A stretch of 64,000 bases of DNA from Candidatus Dormiibacterota bacterium. Lineage in GTDB: Bacteria > Chloroflexota > Dormibacteria > Aeolococcales > Aeolococcaceae. Where the stretch lies: assembly GCA_036495095.1 (NCBI GenBank), contig DASXNK010000106.1:1-64000 (forward strand), read 5' to 3'. The notes under the pieces are model-generated. The model saw only the letters and a program-made list of their open reading frames with translations, did no database searches and had not been told where the DNA came from. Every line of letters begins with the position of its first letter. Position 1 is the stretch's first letter. Positions 23,665 through 32,241 of this stretch are shown here, in pieces. The translations under genes were made by a program, and so were the position numbers.

Positions 23665-25014
23665 ATGGCGACCCAGCTGCAGACCCCCGGGGCGATCGGC
23701 CCGGAGGCGGTCACGACACGTGTGGAGGCGGCCGGCCGCTGGCTGGCCGAGCGGCGCCGTGCCGCCTGGGACGCATACACCGCGCTCCCCATGCCCGACC
23801 GCAACAACGAGGACTACCGGCGCACCGACGTGTCCGGCCTGCGCCCCGACGAGTTCATCGCCGACCCGGGCGAGACCGGTCACGGCGCCGGCCTGCTGGC
23901 GACCCTGCGGGAGATGCGGGCGCAGATCGCGCCCGAGGCCGCCTTCGTGGCCACCACCCGCAACGGGGTGCGCGCCTGCGAGGGCACCGACCCGCTGCTC
24001 GCCCAGGGGGTGCTGGTGAGCTCCCTCGAGGAGGCCGCCGAGCGCGACGACGAGGCGGTGCGCCGGGCGCTCAGCCATGTCCCCGTCGACGGCACCAAGT
24101 TCACCGCGCTCTGGAATGCGCTCTGGCGCGGCGGCGTGTTCGTTCACGTTCCTGCGGGGGTCGAGGCGCGGGTGCCGGTGATCGCCGCCCACAGCGCCGC
24201 CGGTGAGCAGGCGGCGGTCTTCCCCGCCACCGTGGTGGTGCTCGAGGCGAACGCGTCGCTCACCCTGGTGGAGCTGCAGGCCTCGCCCGCTGCCCAGGGC
24301 ACGATGCTCTCCGACGCGGTCACGGTGCTCCACCTCGGCGAGGGCGCGCGGCTCGACTACTGCCTGCTCCAGCGCTGGAGCGCCGCCACCTGGCACCTGG
24401 CCACCCACCGCGCGGTGCTCGAGCGCGACTCCCGGCTCCGCTTCTTCGCCGCCACCTTCGGGTCGCGGCTGCAGAAGGCCTACTGGGACGCGCTGCTCGA
24501 GGGCCCCGGCGCCGACGCCACCCTGACCGGGGTGTGCTTCGGAGGCGGCGACCAGCACCTCGACCACCAGTCGCTCCAGGCCCACCAGGCGCCGTCGACG
24601 CACAGCGACCTGCTCCTCAAGGTGGCGGTCCGCGACCGTGCCCAGAGCGTCTACGGCGGCCTCATCAGCGTCGACCGGGTGGCCCAGAAGACCGACGGGT
24701 ACGTGCAGAACCGCAACCTCATGCTCTCCCGCGGAGCCAGGGCGTCGGGCATCCCCATGCTCGAGATCCAGGCCAACGACGTGCGCTGCAGCCACGGCGT
24801 GACCGCCGGGCACATCGACGACGACCAGCGCTTCTACTCCCACTCGCGGGGCATCGAGCCCGAGGCGGCCGACCGGATGATCGTCCGGGGTTTCATGCAG
24901 GACGCCCTCGACCGCTGCCCCCACCAGGGCTTCGCCGAGTTCGTCGGCGGGGTGCTCGACGAGGTCGTCGCCGGCCACTCCGCGGCCGGCGTCGAGGCGG
25001 AGGCGCAGGCGTGA
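23665..25014 (+). CDS. sufD: Fe-S cluster assembly protein SufD
   Basis: 449-residue partner of SufB in the SufBC2D complex. The N-terminal region PMPDRNNEDYRRTDVS and the C-terminal core (CSHGVTAGHIDDDQRFYSHSRG) are typical. The His in this last motif matches the SufD residue that joins SufB in cluster formation. A 49-base gap follows sufB, the only gap of any size in the operon. The SufD TGA overlaps the Rieske GTG. Confidence 0.94.
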   Translation: MATQLQTPGAIGPEAVTTRVEAAGRWLAERRRAAWDAYTALPMPDRNNEDYRRTDVSGLRPDEFIADPGETGHGAGLLATLREMRAQIAPEAAFVATTRNGVRACEGTDPLLAQGVLVSSLEEAAERDDEAVRRALSHVPVDGTKFTALWNALWRGGVFVHVPAGVEARVPVIAAHSAAGEQAAVFPATVVVLEANASLTLVELQASPAAQGTMLSDAVTVLHLGEGARLDYCLLQRWSAATWHLATHRAVLERDSRLRFFAATFGSRLQKAYWDALLEGPGADATLTGVCFGGGDQHLDHQSLQAHQAPSTHSDLLLKVAVRDRAQSVYGGLISVDRVAQKTDGYVQNRNLMLSRGARASGIPMLEIQANDVRCSHGVTAGHIDDDQRFYSHSRGIEPEAADRMIVRGFMQDALDRCPHQGFAEFVGGVLDEVVAGHSAAGVEAEAQA

Positions 25015-25343
25015 GCGACTGGGTGACGGTGGGCGCCGCCGCGGACATCCCCCCGGGGCACGCGGCGCTGGTGGACATCGACGGCAACCCGGTGGCGGTG
25101 TTCAACGTCAACGGGCAGTTCTACGCGGTCGACGACACCTGCTCGCACGCCGAGGCGTCGCTGAGCGAGGGCGAGCTCGACCCCGAGGCCTGCAGCATCG
25201 AGTGCCCGATGCACGGCTCGTGCTTCGACCTGCGCACCGGCGAGCCGCTGTCGCTGCCCGCCTACGACCCGGTGCGGGTGCACCGCGTCGAGGTGGTCGA
25301 CGGCACCCTGCGGGTCGCGGTCGACGAGGGAGCGCTGCCGTGA
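25011..25343 (+). CDS. Rieske-type ferredoxin in the suf operon
   Basis: 110-residue soluble Rieske [2Fe-2S] protein. Ligands are Cys44-x-His46 and Cys65-x2-His68, with a third Cys61 just before the second pair. It resembles the small ferredoxins of non-haem dioxygenases and NirD. Its place between sufD and sufS, with GTGA overlaps on both sides, suggests electron supply to cluster assembly or a client that is checked for cluster loading. This arrangement is known from actinobacterial and chloroflexal suf operons. Confidence 0.9.
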   Translation: MSDWVTVGAAADIPPGHAALVDIDGNPVAVFNVNGQFYAVDDTCSHAEASLSEGELDPEACSIECPMHGSCFDLRTGEPLSLPAYDPVRVHRVEVVDGTLRVAVDEGALP

Positions 25344-26632
25344 GCATCTCCGTCCCGCCCCGGACCACCGCGCGGGGCACGCTCTCGCTGGCGCCCGACT
25401 ACGACGTGGAGGCGGTGCGCGCCGACTTCCCGATCCTCCAGCGCCGGGTCGGCGACCGGCCCCTCGTCTACCTCGACTCGGCGGCCACGTCGCAGAAGCC
25501 GGTCCAGGTGCTCGACGCCATCCAGGCCTACTACCGCGAGAGCAACTCGAACGTGCACCGCGGCGCCCACACCCTGGGCAACGAGGCCACCGAGCTCTTC
25601 GAGGGGGCCCGCCGCCGGGTCTCGGCGTTCATCGACGCCGACCCCCGCGGCCTGGTCTTCACCCGCAACGCCAGCGAGTCGCTGAACCTGGTCGCCTCGT
25701 CGTACGCCCGCGAGCTGCTGCGTCCGGGCGACCGGATCGTGCTCACGCTGATGGAGCACCACAGCAACCTGGTGCCCTGGCAGCTCGCCGCCGAGCGCGC
25801 CGGTCTCGACCTCGCCTTCATCGGCCTCACCGCCGAGGGCCGCCTCGACATGGAGGTGGCGGCGCGGCTGCTGACCGAGCCCACCCGGCTGCTCGCGGTG
25901 ACCCATCAGAGCAACGTGCTCGGCACCGTGAACCCGATCCGCGAGCTCGCCGAGCTCGCCCACCGCTGCGGCGCGCTGATCGCCGTCGACGCCTGCCAGA
26001 GCGTGCCCCACATGCCCGTCTCGGTGCGCGACCTCGACGTCGACTTCCTCGCCTTCAGCGGGCACAAGGCCTGCGGACCGATGGGCGCCGGAGTGCTCTG
26101 GGCACGGCCCGAGCTGCTCGAGCGCATGCCCCCGTTCCTCGGCGGCGGCAGCATGATCCAGCGCGTCGAGCTGGAGCGGTCGAGCTGGGCGGAGGTCCCC
26201 GCCAAGTTCGAGGCGGGCACCCCCGACGTGGCCAGCGCCCACGGGCTGGCGGCGGCCTGCGACTACCTCGACGCGATCGGGCGCGACCGCATCCACGCCC
26301 ACGAGCAGGCGCTCACCGGCCACCTCCTCGAGGTGCTCGACGAGGCCGGGGTCGACATCCAGGGCCCCCGCGAGGTGGTGGAGCGCGGCGGCGCGGTCTC
26401 CTTCACCATGGGCGAGATCCACCCCCACGACATCGCCACCATCCTCGACCGCCAGGGGGTGGCGATCCGCGCCGGCCACCACTGCTGCCAGCCGCTGATG
26501 CGCCATCTCGGCACCCCGGCGACGGCCCGGGCCTCGGTCTACCTCTACACCACCCACAGCGAGATCGACGCGCTCGGCGCCGGCCTCCAGGAGGTCGGGC
26601 GCATCCTCGGCCCTCCGGGAGCGCGGGGGTAG
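25340..26632 (+). CDS. sufS: cysteine desulfurase SufS (class II)
   Basis: 430-residue PLP enzyme that feeds sulfur to SufU/SufB. PLP Lys243 is in FSGHKACGPMG and the reactive Cys382 in RAGHHCCQP. The N terminus (about 20 residues) is a variable extension before DYDVEAVRADFPIL. The GTG start shares four bases with the Rieske stop. The stop TAG (26630-26632) is part of the TAGGAT -10 box for sufU. Confidence 0.96.
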   Translation: MSISVPPRTTARGTLSLAPDYDVEAVRADFPILQRRVGDRPLVYLDSAATSQKPVQVLDAIQAYYRESNSNVHRGAHTLGNEATELFEGARRRVSAFIDADPRGLVFTRNASESLNLVASSYARELLRPGDRIVLTLMEHHSNLVPWQLAAERAGLDLAFIGLTAEGRLDMEVAARLLTEPTRLLAVTHQSNVLGTVNPIRELAELAHRCGALIAVDACQSVPHMPVSVRDLDVDFLAFSGHKACGPMGAGVLWARPELLERMPPFLGGGSMIQRVELERSSWAEVPAKFEAGTPDVASAHGLAAACDYLDAIGRDRIHAHEQALTGHLLEVLDEAGVDIQGPREVVERGGAVSFTMGEIHPHDIATILDRQGVAIRAGHHCCQPLMRHLGTPATARASVYLYTTHSEIDALGAGLQEVGRILGPPGARG

Positions 26633-26635
26633 GAT
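26630..26635 (+). promoter_or_regulatory. internal -10 box, leaderless promoter of sufU-sufT
   Basis: TAGGAT overlaps the sufS stop codon and lies six bases before ATG 26642, so sufU-sufT could be transcribed separately from the main operon. Confidence 0.45.
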
Positions 26636-26641
26636 CGGGAC

Positions 26642-27112
26642 ATGGCAGCAGGCGCGACGCCGATCGAGGACGAGCTGTACCGCGAGATCATCCTCGACCA
26701 CTGGCGCAACCCCCGGTACAAGGGCCACGTCGACCCCGCCGACGTCACCGTGGAGGGCTACAACCCGCTCTGCGGTGACGAGGTGCTGCTCACCATGCGG
26801 ATGCGCGACGGCAGCGTCGAGGAGATCGCCTTCGACGGCCACGGCTGCTCGATCAGCCGCGCCTCGGCGAGCATGATGTGCGAGGGGGTGGCGGGCCGCA
26901 GCGTCGGCGAGGCCACCGAGCTCGGCCACCGCTTCCGGGCGATGATGCTCGAGGGCGGCAGCGCCGACGACCTCGGCGACCTCGAGGCGCTGCAGGGCGT
27001 CGCCCGCATCCCGCTGCGCATCAAGTGCGCCGTGCTCCCCTGGAACGCCCTTCTCGAGGGCCTGCAGCGCGGCGGGGGCACGGTGACCACCGAGGAGGTA
27101 CCCCTCTCGTGA
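26642..27112 (+). CDS. sufU: SufU sulfur-transfer/scaffold protein
   Basis: 156-residue IscU-like protein that accepts persulfide sulfur from SufS. The zinc/sulfur ligands Cys44 and Asp46 (CGDE), Cys69 (GHGCSIS) and Cys129 (RIKCA) are conserved at the spacing of B. subtilis SufU, including the roughly 18-residue insertion that marks SufU. It may have its own leaderless promoter within the end of sufS. The GTG of sufT overlaps its TGA. Confidence 0.95.
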   Translation: MAAGATPIEDELYREIILDHWRNPRYKGHVDPADVTVEGYNPLCGDEVLLTMRMRDGSVEEIAFDGHGCSISRASASMMCEGVAGRSVGEATELGHRFRAMMLEGGSADDLGDLEALQGVARIPLRIKCAVLPWNALLEGLQRGGGTVTTEEVPLS

Positions 27113-27465
27113 GCGACACCGAGCAGACCACCCCGGCGACGTCGACGGCGGATGCCGAGCGGCCCACCGGCGAGCAGATCCTCGACGCCCTCACCGCGGT
27201 CTACGACCCCGAGATCGGCATCGACATCATCAATCTCGGCCTGGTCTACGACCACGCGATCGACGAGACCGGGCTGCTCACCATCGACATGACCCTGACC
27301 TCGCCCTACTGCCCCTTCGGCAGCATCATCCAGAGCCAGGCCGACGCCGTCTGCCGGGTGCTCCCGGGGATCAACGACGTCAAGGTCAACCTGGTCTGGA
27401 CCCCGCCGTGGGATCCCCGCACGATGGCGAGCGAGGAGGCCAAGCTCGACCTGGGCATCTTCTGA
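27109..27465 (+). CDS. sufT: SufT / MIP18-family (DUF59) Fe-S maturation factor
   Basis: 118-residue protein of the DUF59 family. The core YDPEIGIDIINLGLVYD and SPYCPFGSII, with the conserved Cys, is typical. These proteins help mature Fe-S proteins downstream of the SUF scaffold. It is the last gene of the operon, with GTGA overlap to sufU. It converges on the ferritin-like genes with 4 bases between stops. Confidence 0.94.
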   Translation: MSDTEQTTPATSTADAERPTGEQILDALTAVYDPEIGIDIINLGLVYDHAIDETGLLTIDMTLTSPYCPFGSIIQSQADAVCRVLPGINDVKVNLVWTPPWDPRTMASEEAKLDLGIF

Positions 27466-27469
27466 GCTC

Positions 27470-28006
27470 CTAGGGCCCGGTGACGAAGCTGCTCGGGACC
27501 GGGTTCCGGGCGCTGGCGCTGCGCCAGACCGCCGCGTGGCGGGCGTCGACCCCGAAGATGCTCGCCACCTCGGCCCGGAGCGACTGCCGCTCCAGCGCCG
27601 CGAGCGCGGCGTACTGAGCGCCGAGCAGACGGCCCTCGATCTCCAGCAGCGCCGCCAGCGCCGCCGGCTCGCCGGGGGACGAGGGCACCGCGTCGGGACG
27701 GGGCCGGTCGGTGCCCGGCGGCGCCGCCCCCAGCCTGCGGATCGCCGAGATCAGCGCGGCGCGATGATCGCGGTGGTGGGTGAGGAACGACTGGGCCAGG
27801 CCGGGCAGCGGCGCCCGGGTGAGGCCCGGCCCCACCGTGGTGAGCACGTAGACGGCGGTGTCCTCGAGCATCGCCAGGGTGGTGAGGAGGGCGGCGTCGT
27901 CACCGGCGGCCAGCACCCGGTCGACGCCCTCGGCGAGGGGGGCCAGGGCGGCGGCGACGAGCGCGGTACCGCCCCCGATCAGCGCGGCCCGGCGGTCGAG
28001 GCTCAC
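27470..28006 (-). CDS. ferritin-like exported protein
   Basis: 178-residue helical protein. Residues 6-22 are hydrophobic (LIGGGTALVAAALAPLA) after a basic MSLDRR, suggesting an export signal or anchor. Possible metal ligands follow in helix pattern: Glu48, His-x2-His in THHRDHR, Glu in ALLEIEGRLLGAQY, and D-A-R-H near the end. This is the DUF4439-like ferritin fold of its upstream neighbour, to which it is coupled by a GTGA overlap. Pairing of two such genes suggests a heteromeric complex outside the membrane. Metal binding is inferred. Confidence 0.65.
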   Translation of the reverse strand: MSLDRRAALIGGGTALVAAALAPLAEGVDRVLAAGDDAALLTTLAMLEDTAVYVLTTVGPGLTRAPLPGLAQSFLTHHRDHRAALISAIRRLGAAPPGTDRPRPDAVPSSPGEPAALAALLEIEGRLLGAQYAALAALERQSLRAEVASIFGVDARHAAVWRSASARNPVPSSFVTGP

Positions 28007-28554
28007 GCGGAGACGAAGGAGGCGGGGGCCGGATCCTGCTGGAGCACGGTGCGGAGCACCGCGGAGTGCTGCGCCTCGTCGCCCATGATCGAGGCGAGCA
28101 GCTGGACCACGACGGGGTCGGCAAGCTGCCGTAGCGCCGCGTAGTGGGCCCTGGCCGCCTGCTCCTCGAGGGTGGCGGCGAGGCTCGTCATCGCGCCCTC
28201 GTCGGCGGGCGGGGTGCCGATCTCGTAGCTGTCCCGGGCGGGGGTGGGGGTGCCGCCGAGCCCGGTGATCACCTCGGCCAGGCGGTCGCGGTGGTCGGCG
28301 TGGTTCTGACGGAAGGCGGTGGCGAGGGGGGCGGTCACCGACCCGAGCAGGGGCAGGCCGGCGGTGTACGCGTGGATGATCGTGTGCTCGGTGACCAGCA
28401 TCTGGTTGAGGATCCGGACGGTGTCCCCGGGGCGGGGGGTCGAGCCCGTGCCGGTGCCCGACGGCGGGCCGCCGCAGGCGCCGAGGGTGGCGCCGGCCGC
28501 GGCCGCGCCGGAGGCCCGGAGGAGGGAACGGCGGGTGAGACGCGGTTGCTCCAT
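28003..28554 (-). CDS. ferritin-like Tat-exported lipoprotein (DUF4439-like)
   Basis: 183-residue exported protein. The signal begins MEQPRLTRRSLLRASG, a twin-arginine motif, and ends in a lipobox before Cys30 (LGACGG). The mature part is a four-helix bundle with TEHTIIHAY, HADHRDRL, EEQAARAHY and GDEAQHSAV, which supply Glu/His ligands in ferritin-like order. The start at 28554 is chosen for the Tat signal. It is divergent from the ECF sigma gene 91 bases away, so the sigma factor is a candidate regulator. Confidence 0.75.
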   Translation of the reverse strand: MEQPRLTRRSLLRASGAAAAGATLGACGGPPSGTGTGSTPRPGDTVRILNQMLVTEHTIIHAYTAGLPLLGSVTAPLATAFRQNHADHRDRLAEVITGLGGTPTPARDSYEIGTPPADEGAMTSLAATLEEQAARAHYAALRQLADPVVVQLLASIMGDEAQHSAVLRTVLQQDPAPASFVSA

Positions 28555-28645
28555 CGCGAGCGGGGATGATGACAGGCGGCCCAGTGATCCGGCACCGTCT
28601 CGTTCACGTACACGCGAGGAGACGGCAGCCTTCACAGGGGAGACG

Positions 28646-29212
28646 GTGACACCTTCCGACGAAAGGGTCATCGACCTCATCGCTCAGGGATCTCCTGAGG
28701 GGATCGAGATGCTCTACGACCGCTACGGGCGCCTGGCCTACACCCTGGCGCTGCGCGTCCTCGGCGACACCGGGGCGGCCGAGGACGTGGTCCAGGAGGC
28801 GTTCCTGTCGGTCTGGCGGCGCGCCGCCTCGTACCGGCAGGAGCGGGGCAGCCTGCGCACCTGGGTCTGCTCGATCGTCCACCACCGTGCCATCGACCGC
28901 CTCCGTGGCCGCAGCGGCCGGGCGCGGCTCGACCTCTCGCTCGACAAGGCGCCGCCGGAGGCCGCCCTCTCCGACACCTGGGAGACGGTGGCGGCCGACC
29001 TCGAGCGCGGTCACCTCCGTCGGGCGCTCGACGGGCTGCCCGACGAGCAGCGCAAGACCATCGAGCTCGCCTACTACGCCGGCTACTCACAGAGTGAGAT
29101 CAGCTCGCTGATGAGCGTTCCCCTCGGCACCGTGAAGGGCCGGACGCGGATGGCGCTGCGCAAGCTGCGCAGCTCGCTCGAGCACCAGGGCCTGGAGTGG
29201 AGCCTGCAATGA
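28646..29212 (+). CDS. ECF-type RNA polymerase sigma factor
   Basis: 188-residue group IV sigma factor. Region 2 is residues 14-85 (YDRYGRLAYTLALRVLGD, AEDVVQEAFLSVWR) and region 4 is 125-178 (LPDEQRKTIELAYYAGYSQSEIS ... GTVKGRTRMALRKL). It belongs to the SigK/SigL-like group whose partners are RskA-type anti-sigma factors, and exactly such a gene overlaps its stop by 4 bases. The GTG start at 28646 is favoured by the AGGGGAGA ribosome site just upstream. Expected signals are extracytoplasmic, perhaps redox. Confidence 0.92.
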   Translation: MTPSDERVIDLIAQGSPEGIEMLYDRYGRLAYTLALRVLGDTGAAEDVVQEAFLSVWRRAASYRQERGSLRTWVCSIVHHRAIDRLRGRSGRARLDLSLDKAPPEAALSDTWETVAADLERGHLRRALDGLPDEQRKTIELAYYAGYSQSEISSLMSVPLGTVKGRTRMALRKLRSSLEHQGLEWSLQ

Positions 29213-29970
29213 CCTGTGACGACTGCGACCTGCTGCTCGCGGCACACGCCGTCGACGCCCTCGACCCCGGCGAGGACCGCCAGCTCCAGCTGCACCTGGC
29301 GGGCTGCGCCCAGTGCCAGGCGGCCGCGGCCACCTACCAGAGCACCGGCGACCTGCTCGCCCTCGCCCTCGACCCGGTGGCGCCGCCGCCGGCGCTGCGC
29401 AGCCGGCTGCTCGCGCAGGTGCACGCCGAGGCGGCGGGGGTGGCCGCCGCGGCCGCGCGGCCGCGGCGCGTGCCCTGGCGGGAGCGGCTGTGGCAGGCGC
29501 TGCCGGCCGGGCGCGGGCTCACCGTGATGGGCGGCCTCTCGGCCGCCGCCGCGGTGGCCCTGGCGGTGTGGTCGTTCGCCATCCCCCATCAGCAGGCGGC
29601 GGCGCCCACGGTGCTGGTCAGCCGCGCCTGCGGCCTCACCACGGGTTCCTCGGCCTGCGGCCAGCTCACCTACAGCCCGGCCACCCACCAGACGGTGCTC
29701 ACCGTCCAGGGCCTGCCCGCGCTGCCGGTGGTGAACCAGCAGACCAGCGGCGCCTACGCGGTGTGGCTGATCCACGGAGACGGCAGCCCCGAGCTCGGCG
29801 CCTACCTCACCGCCGCCCCCGACGGGCGCACCTGGTCGGCGGTCCTCACCCAGGATGTCCGCGCGTACCAGGCGATCGCCACCACCCACGAGCCCCGGCC
29901 GGGCGGGACCGTCCCCACCGGGCCCGTGCTGCTCCAGATCTCCCGACCGGTGGCGCCCGCCAGCTCCTGA
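29209..29970 (+). CDS. RskA-type anti-sigma factor with zinc-binding N terminus
   Basis: 253-residue single-pass membrane protein. The N-terminal anti-sigma domain has His29-x3-Cys33-x2-Cys36, the zinc-binding anti-sigma (ZAS) motif, plus Cys3 and Cys6. One membrane segment lies at about 104-124. The C-terminal 130 residues form the extracytoplasmic RskA-like domain with two Cys (RACGLTTGSSACG) that could form a disulfide. It would hold the ECF sigma at the membrane until a signal triggers release. Translation is coupled to the sigma gene by ATGA. Confidence 0.9.
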   Translation: MTCDDCDLLLAAHAVDALDPGEDRQLQLHLAGCAQCQAAAATYQSTGDLLALALDPVAPPPALRSRLLAQVHAEAAGVAAAAARPRRVPWRERLWQALPAGRGLTVMGGLSAAAAVALAVWSFAIPHQQAAAPTVLVSRACGLTTGSSACGQLTYSPATHQTVLTVQGLPALPVVNQQTSGAYAVWLIHGDGSPELGAYLTAAPDGRTWSAVLTQDVRAYQAIATTHEPRPGGTVPTGPVLLQISRPVAPASS

Positions 29971-30002
29971 CCCGGGCTCGGTGCGGGGGGGTGCGTCCGG
30001 CG

Positions 30003-30008
30003 TAGCAT
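30003..30008 (+). promoter_or_regulatory. -10 box, leaderless promoter of the DUF2203 gene
   Basis: TAGCAT, six bases before ATG 30015. Confidence 0.5.
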
Positions 30009-30014
30009 CGCCCG

Positions 30015-30389
30015 ATGGCCGACCGGCTCTTCACCCGCGAGGAGGCGAATCTGCTGCTGCCCCGGCTGCAGCCCCTGCTGGAGCGGGCGCGGGAGGTGAG
30101 CGCGGTGCTCGGCGACCGTGCTCGTCAGCGCCGGCTGCGTTCGGTGACCATCGGCAACGGGGGCGGCGAGGCCGCCAGGGAGATGATGGCCGAGGGCGAC
30201 GAGCTCAGCCGCGTGGTCGCCGAGATCGCCGAGATGGGGGTGGTGGTGCGCGATCCGACCACGGGGCTGGTGGACTTCCCCGCCGAGCGCGACGGCGAGC
30301 CCGTCTACCTGTGCTGGCGGCTGGGGGAGGAGGAGGTGGCCCACTGGCACGACCGCGACAGCGGTTTCGGCGGCCGCAGACCGCTGTAG
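30015..30389 (+). CDS. DUF2203 family protein
   Basis: 124-residue soluble helical protein. It matches the DUF2203 pattern: F-T-x-x-E-A-N-x-L-L-P at the start, a long helical middle, G-V-x-V-R-D-P at 75-81, and the closing segment VYLCWRLGEEEVAHWHDRDSGFGGRRP. The biochemical role of the family is unknown. It is a stand-alone gene with a leaderless promoter. Confidence 0.8.
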   Translation: MADRLFTREEANLLLPRLQPLLERAREVSAVLGDRARQRRLRSVTIGNGGGEAAREMMAEGDELSRVVAEIAEMGVVVRDPTTGLVDFPAERDGEPVYLCWRLGEEEVAHWHDRDSGFGGRRPL

Positions 30390-30397
30390 CCGGGCGC

Positions 30398-30706
30398 CTA
30401 TGCCCGGCGGTCGCGCGCCGTGGCGCGCACCGGTGCGACCGGGACGCCGCCGAGCTCGGTGACGACCGCACCCTCGCCGGTCTCCGAACGGTCGAGCGGG
30501 CCCAGGTCGAGGCGGCCGGTGAGCCGGTTGAAGGCGGAGAGCGCGGTGGGGACGGGTGGCGCCGCCGTCGCCACCGGCAGGCCCTCGCCGCGGCGCCCCA
30601 GCGGGCCGGGCAGCCGCACCGCCGCAACCGCGTCCGCGTCCGCGGGAGGGCGTGCGCCGACCAGAGGATCCATGTCGTCGGACGCCGGGGGGACTGGCTG
30701 GTTCAT
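30398..30706 (-). CDS. small Pro/Ala-rich protein, unknown
   Basis: 102-residue protein without recognisable domains, rich in Pro, Ala, Gly and Arg and likely disordered, with a more ordered centre (LSAFNRLTGRLDLGPLDRSE). The ATG at 30706 is preceded directly by a GTG. It lies 27 bases downstream of lysA on the same strand and could be cotranscribed with it. The composition differs from antisense noise only modestly, so gene status is uncertain. Confidence 0.45.
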   Translation of the reverse strand: MNQPVPPASDDMDPLVGARPPADADAVAAVRLPGPLGRRGEGLPVATAAPPVPTALSAFNRLTGRLDLGPLDRSETGEGAVVTELGGVPVAPVRATARDRRA

Positions 30707-30733
30707 CACCGTGAGCTGGTGCCCGGGCGCGGC

Positions 30734-32044
30734 TCAGAGGTGAGGGACCGTCGCCCCGGTCTGCTCACCGCGCAGGAGGTCATCCACCGTCTCCCGCCGC
30801 CGCACCAATCGTGCGATCCCGTCGTGGACAAAGACGACTGCGGGTCGGAGGCCGGCATTGTAGTTCGATGCCATGGACAACGTGTACGCACCCGCCGCGG
30901 GTACGGCGAGAATGTCACCGGGCGACAGCTCGGGCAGTGGGCAGTCGCGCACCAGGATGTCGGTCGACTCGCAGTACCGTCCCGCGATGGTGACCGTCTC
31001 CACCGCGGCGCCCTCGGGATCGCGCGCCAGCAGCGGCTGATAGCGCGCCCCATAGAGCTCGGGGCGGATGTTGTCCGCCATCCCGCCGTCAACGCTCACA
31101 TATGTGCGAACGCCCGGAATCGCCTTGCGCGCGCCGACGGTGTAGAGCGCCACCCCGGCGGGACCGACGACGCTCCGACCGGGCTCGACGTGCAGCCCGG
31201 GCAGCGGCAGGTCCCGTGCGCTGAAGCTGCGGCTCACAGAATCGGTCAGAATCGACATGAACTTGCTGACCGCGGGGGGACGGTCGGCGGTGGTGTGGGC
31301 GATGCCCAGACCGCCGCCGGCACTGAGGGTGCGGGTCTCGAATCCGAGCTGCTCGCGGGCGGCGGCGGCGAAGTCGGCAACGGCGTCGACCGCCGCGGCG
31401 TGACTCCTGAGCTCGAGGATCTGCGAACCGATGTGCATGTGCAGTCCGCGCACGTCGAGCGCGGCGACGTCGAGGGCGCGGCGCAGCGCGGCCATCGCCT
31501 GGCCGCTGGCGATGCCGAATCCGAACTTGCTGTCGACCTGCCCGGTGCTGATGTGGTCGTGGGTGTCGGGGCGAACCCCCGGCGACACCCGGAGCAATGC
31601 GCCCACCCGAGCCCCGCCGCCGCGGCGGGCGAGCAGCTCGAGCTCGTGCTCGGAGTCGACGACGAGGTGACCGATGCCGGCGGCGAGCGCGGCGTCCAGC
31701 TCCGCCGCGGACTTGTTGTTCCCCGGGAAGGCGATCCGCGCCGCCGGCAGGCCACCGCGGAGCACGATCTCCAGCTCGCCGCCGCTGACCACGTCGGCGC
31801 CGCAGTCCTCCTCCACGAGGAGGCGCACCATCGCCAGCGAGAGGTAGGCCTTGGCGCTGTAGAGCACGTCGCCGCCCCCGGGCCAGCCGCGCAGGCCGTC
31901 GCGGTAGGCGCGCAGCCGGGTGCGGATGGTGGCCTCGTCGAAGACGTACAGCGGAGTGCCGAACTCCTCCGCCAGCTCGACGAGATCGCAGCCGCCGACG
32001 CTGAGATTGCCGGCGGCCGACCGTCCCGCGGTGTCGGGCAGCAT
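30734..32044 (-). CDS. lysA: diaminopimelate decarboxylase
   Basis: 436-residue PLP enzyme (fold III, alanine racemase-like barrel) that makes L-lysine from meso-diaminopimelate. PLP Lys65 is in YSAKAYL. HIGSQI, the glycine-rich GGGLGI phosphate loop, EPGRS and GRYCES (active-site Cys of the partner subunit) are all present. The length is typical (about 420). ATG 32044 has CATGAT nine bases upstream. Lysine from this enzyme serves protein synthesis and possibly the cell wall, given the FemAB-type transferases in the window. Confidence 0.96.
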   Translation of the reverse strand: MLPDTAGRSAAGNLSVGGCDLVELAEEFGTPLYVFDEATIRTRLRAYRDGLRGWPGGGDVLYSAKAYLSLAMVRLLVEEDCGADVVSGGELEIVLRGGLPAARIAFPGNNKSAAELDAALAAGIGHLVVDSEHELELLARRGGGARVGALLRVSPGVRPDTHDHISTGQVDSKFGFGIASGQAMAALRRALDVAALDVRGLHMHIGSQILELRSHAAAVDAVADFAAAAREQLGFETRTLSAGGGLGIAHTTADRPPAVSKFMSILTDSVSRSFSARDLPLPGLHVEPGRSVVGPAGVALYTVGARKAIPGVRTYVSVDGGMADNIRPELYGARYQPLLARDPEGAAVETVTIAGRYCESTDILVRDCPLPELSPGDILAVPAAGAYTLSMASNYNAGLRPAVVFVHDGIARLVRRRETVDDLLRGEQTGATVPHL

Positions 32045-32187
32045 GCCGACATCATCATGGTTCGGGTGCTGCGGGCGCAGATCTCCGGGTACACTCTTGG
32101 TGCGTCTCCGGCCACGGTGCGCCCCGCCTAGTTGACCGGCGCAGTGGGAGCGGCCGCGGCACTCTTGGAAAAGGAGGGACCTGCCCT

Positions 32188-32241
32188 ATGCCCGATTCGA
32201 GTACAACCTCCGTCCCGACCAGCGCCATGGTGAGCAGCTGA
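32188..32241 (+). CDS. candidate 17-residue micropeptide
   Basis: Reading frame ATG to TGA encoding MPDSSTTSVPTSAMVSS. An AAGGAGGGA ribosome site (32171-32179) lies about 9 bases upstream, one of the best in the window, where most genes lack any. The peptide is Ser/Thr-rich and has no membrane segment. No gene follows on this strand before the terminator at 32312. It may be a leader peptide, a small regulatory peptide, or a coincidence within a small RNA. Confidence 0.35.
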   Translation: MPDSSTTSVPTSAMVSS

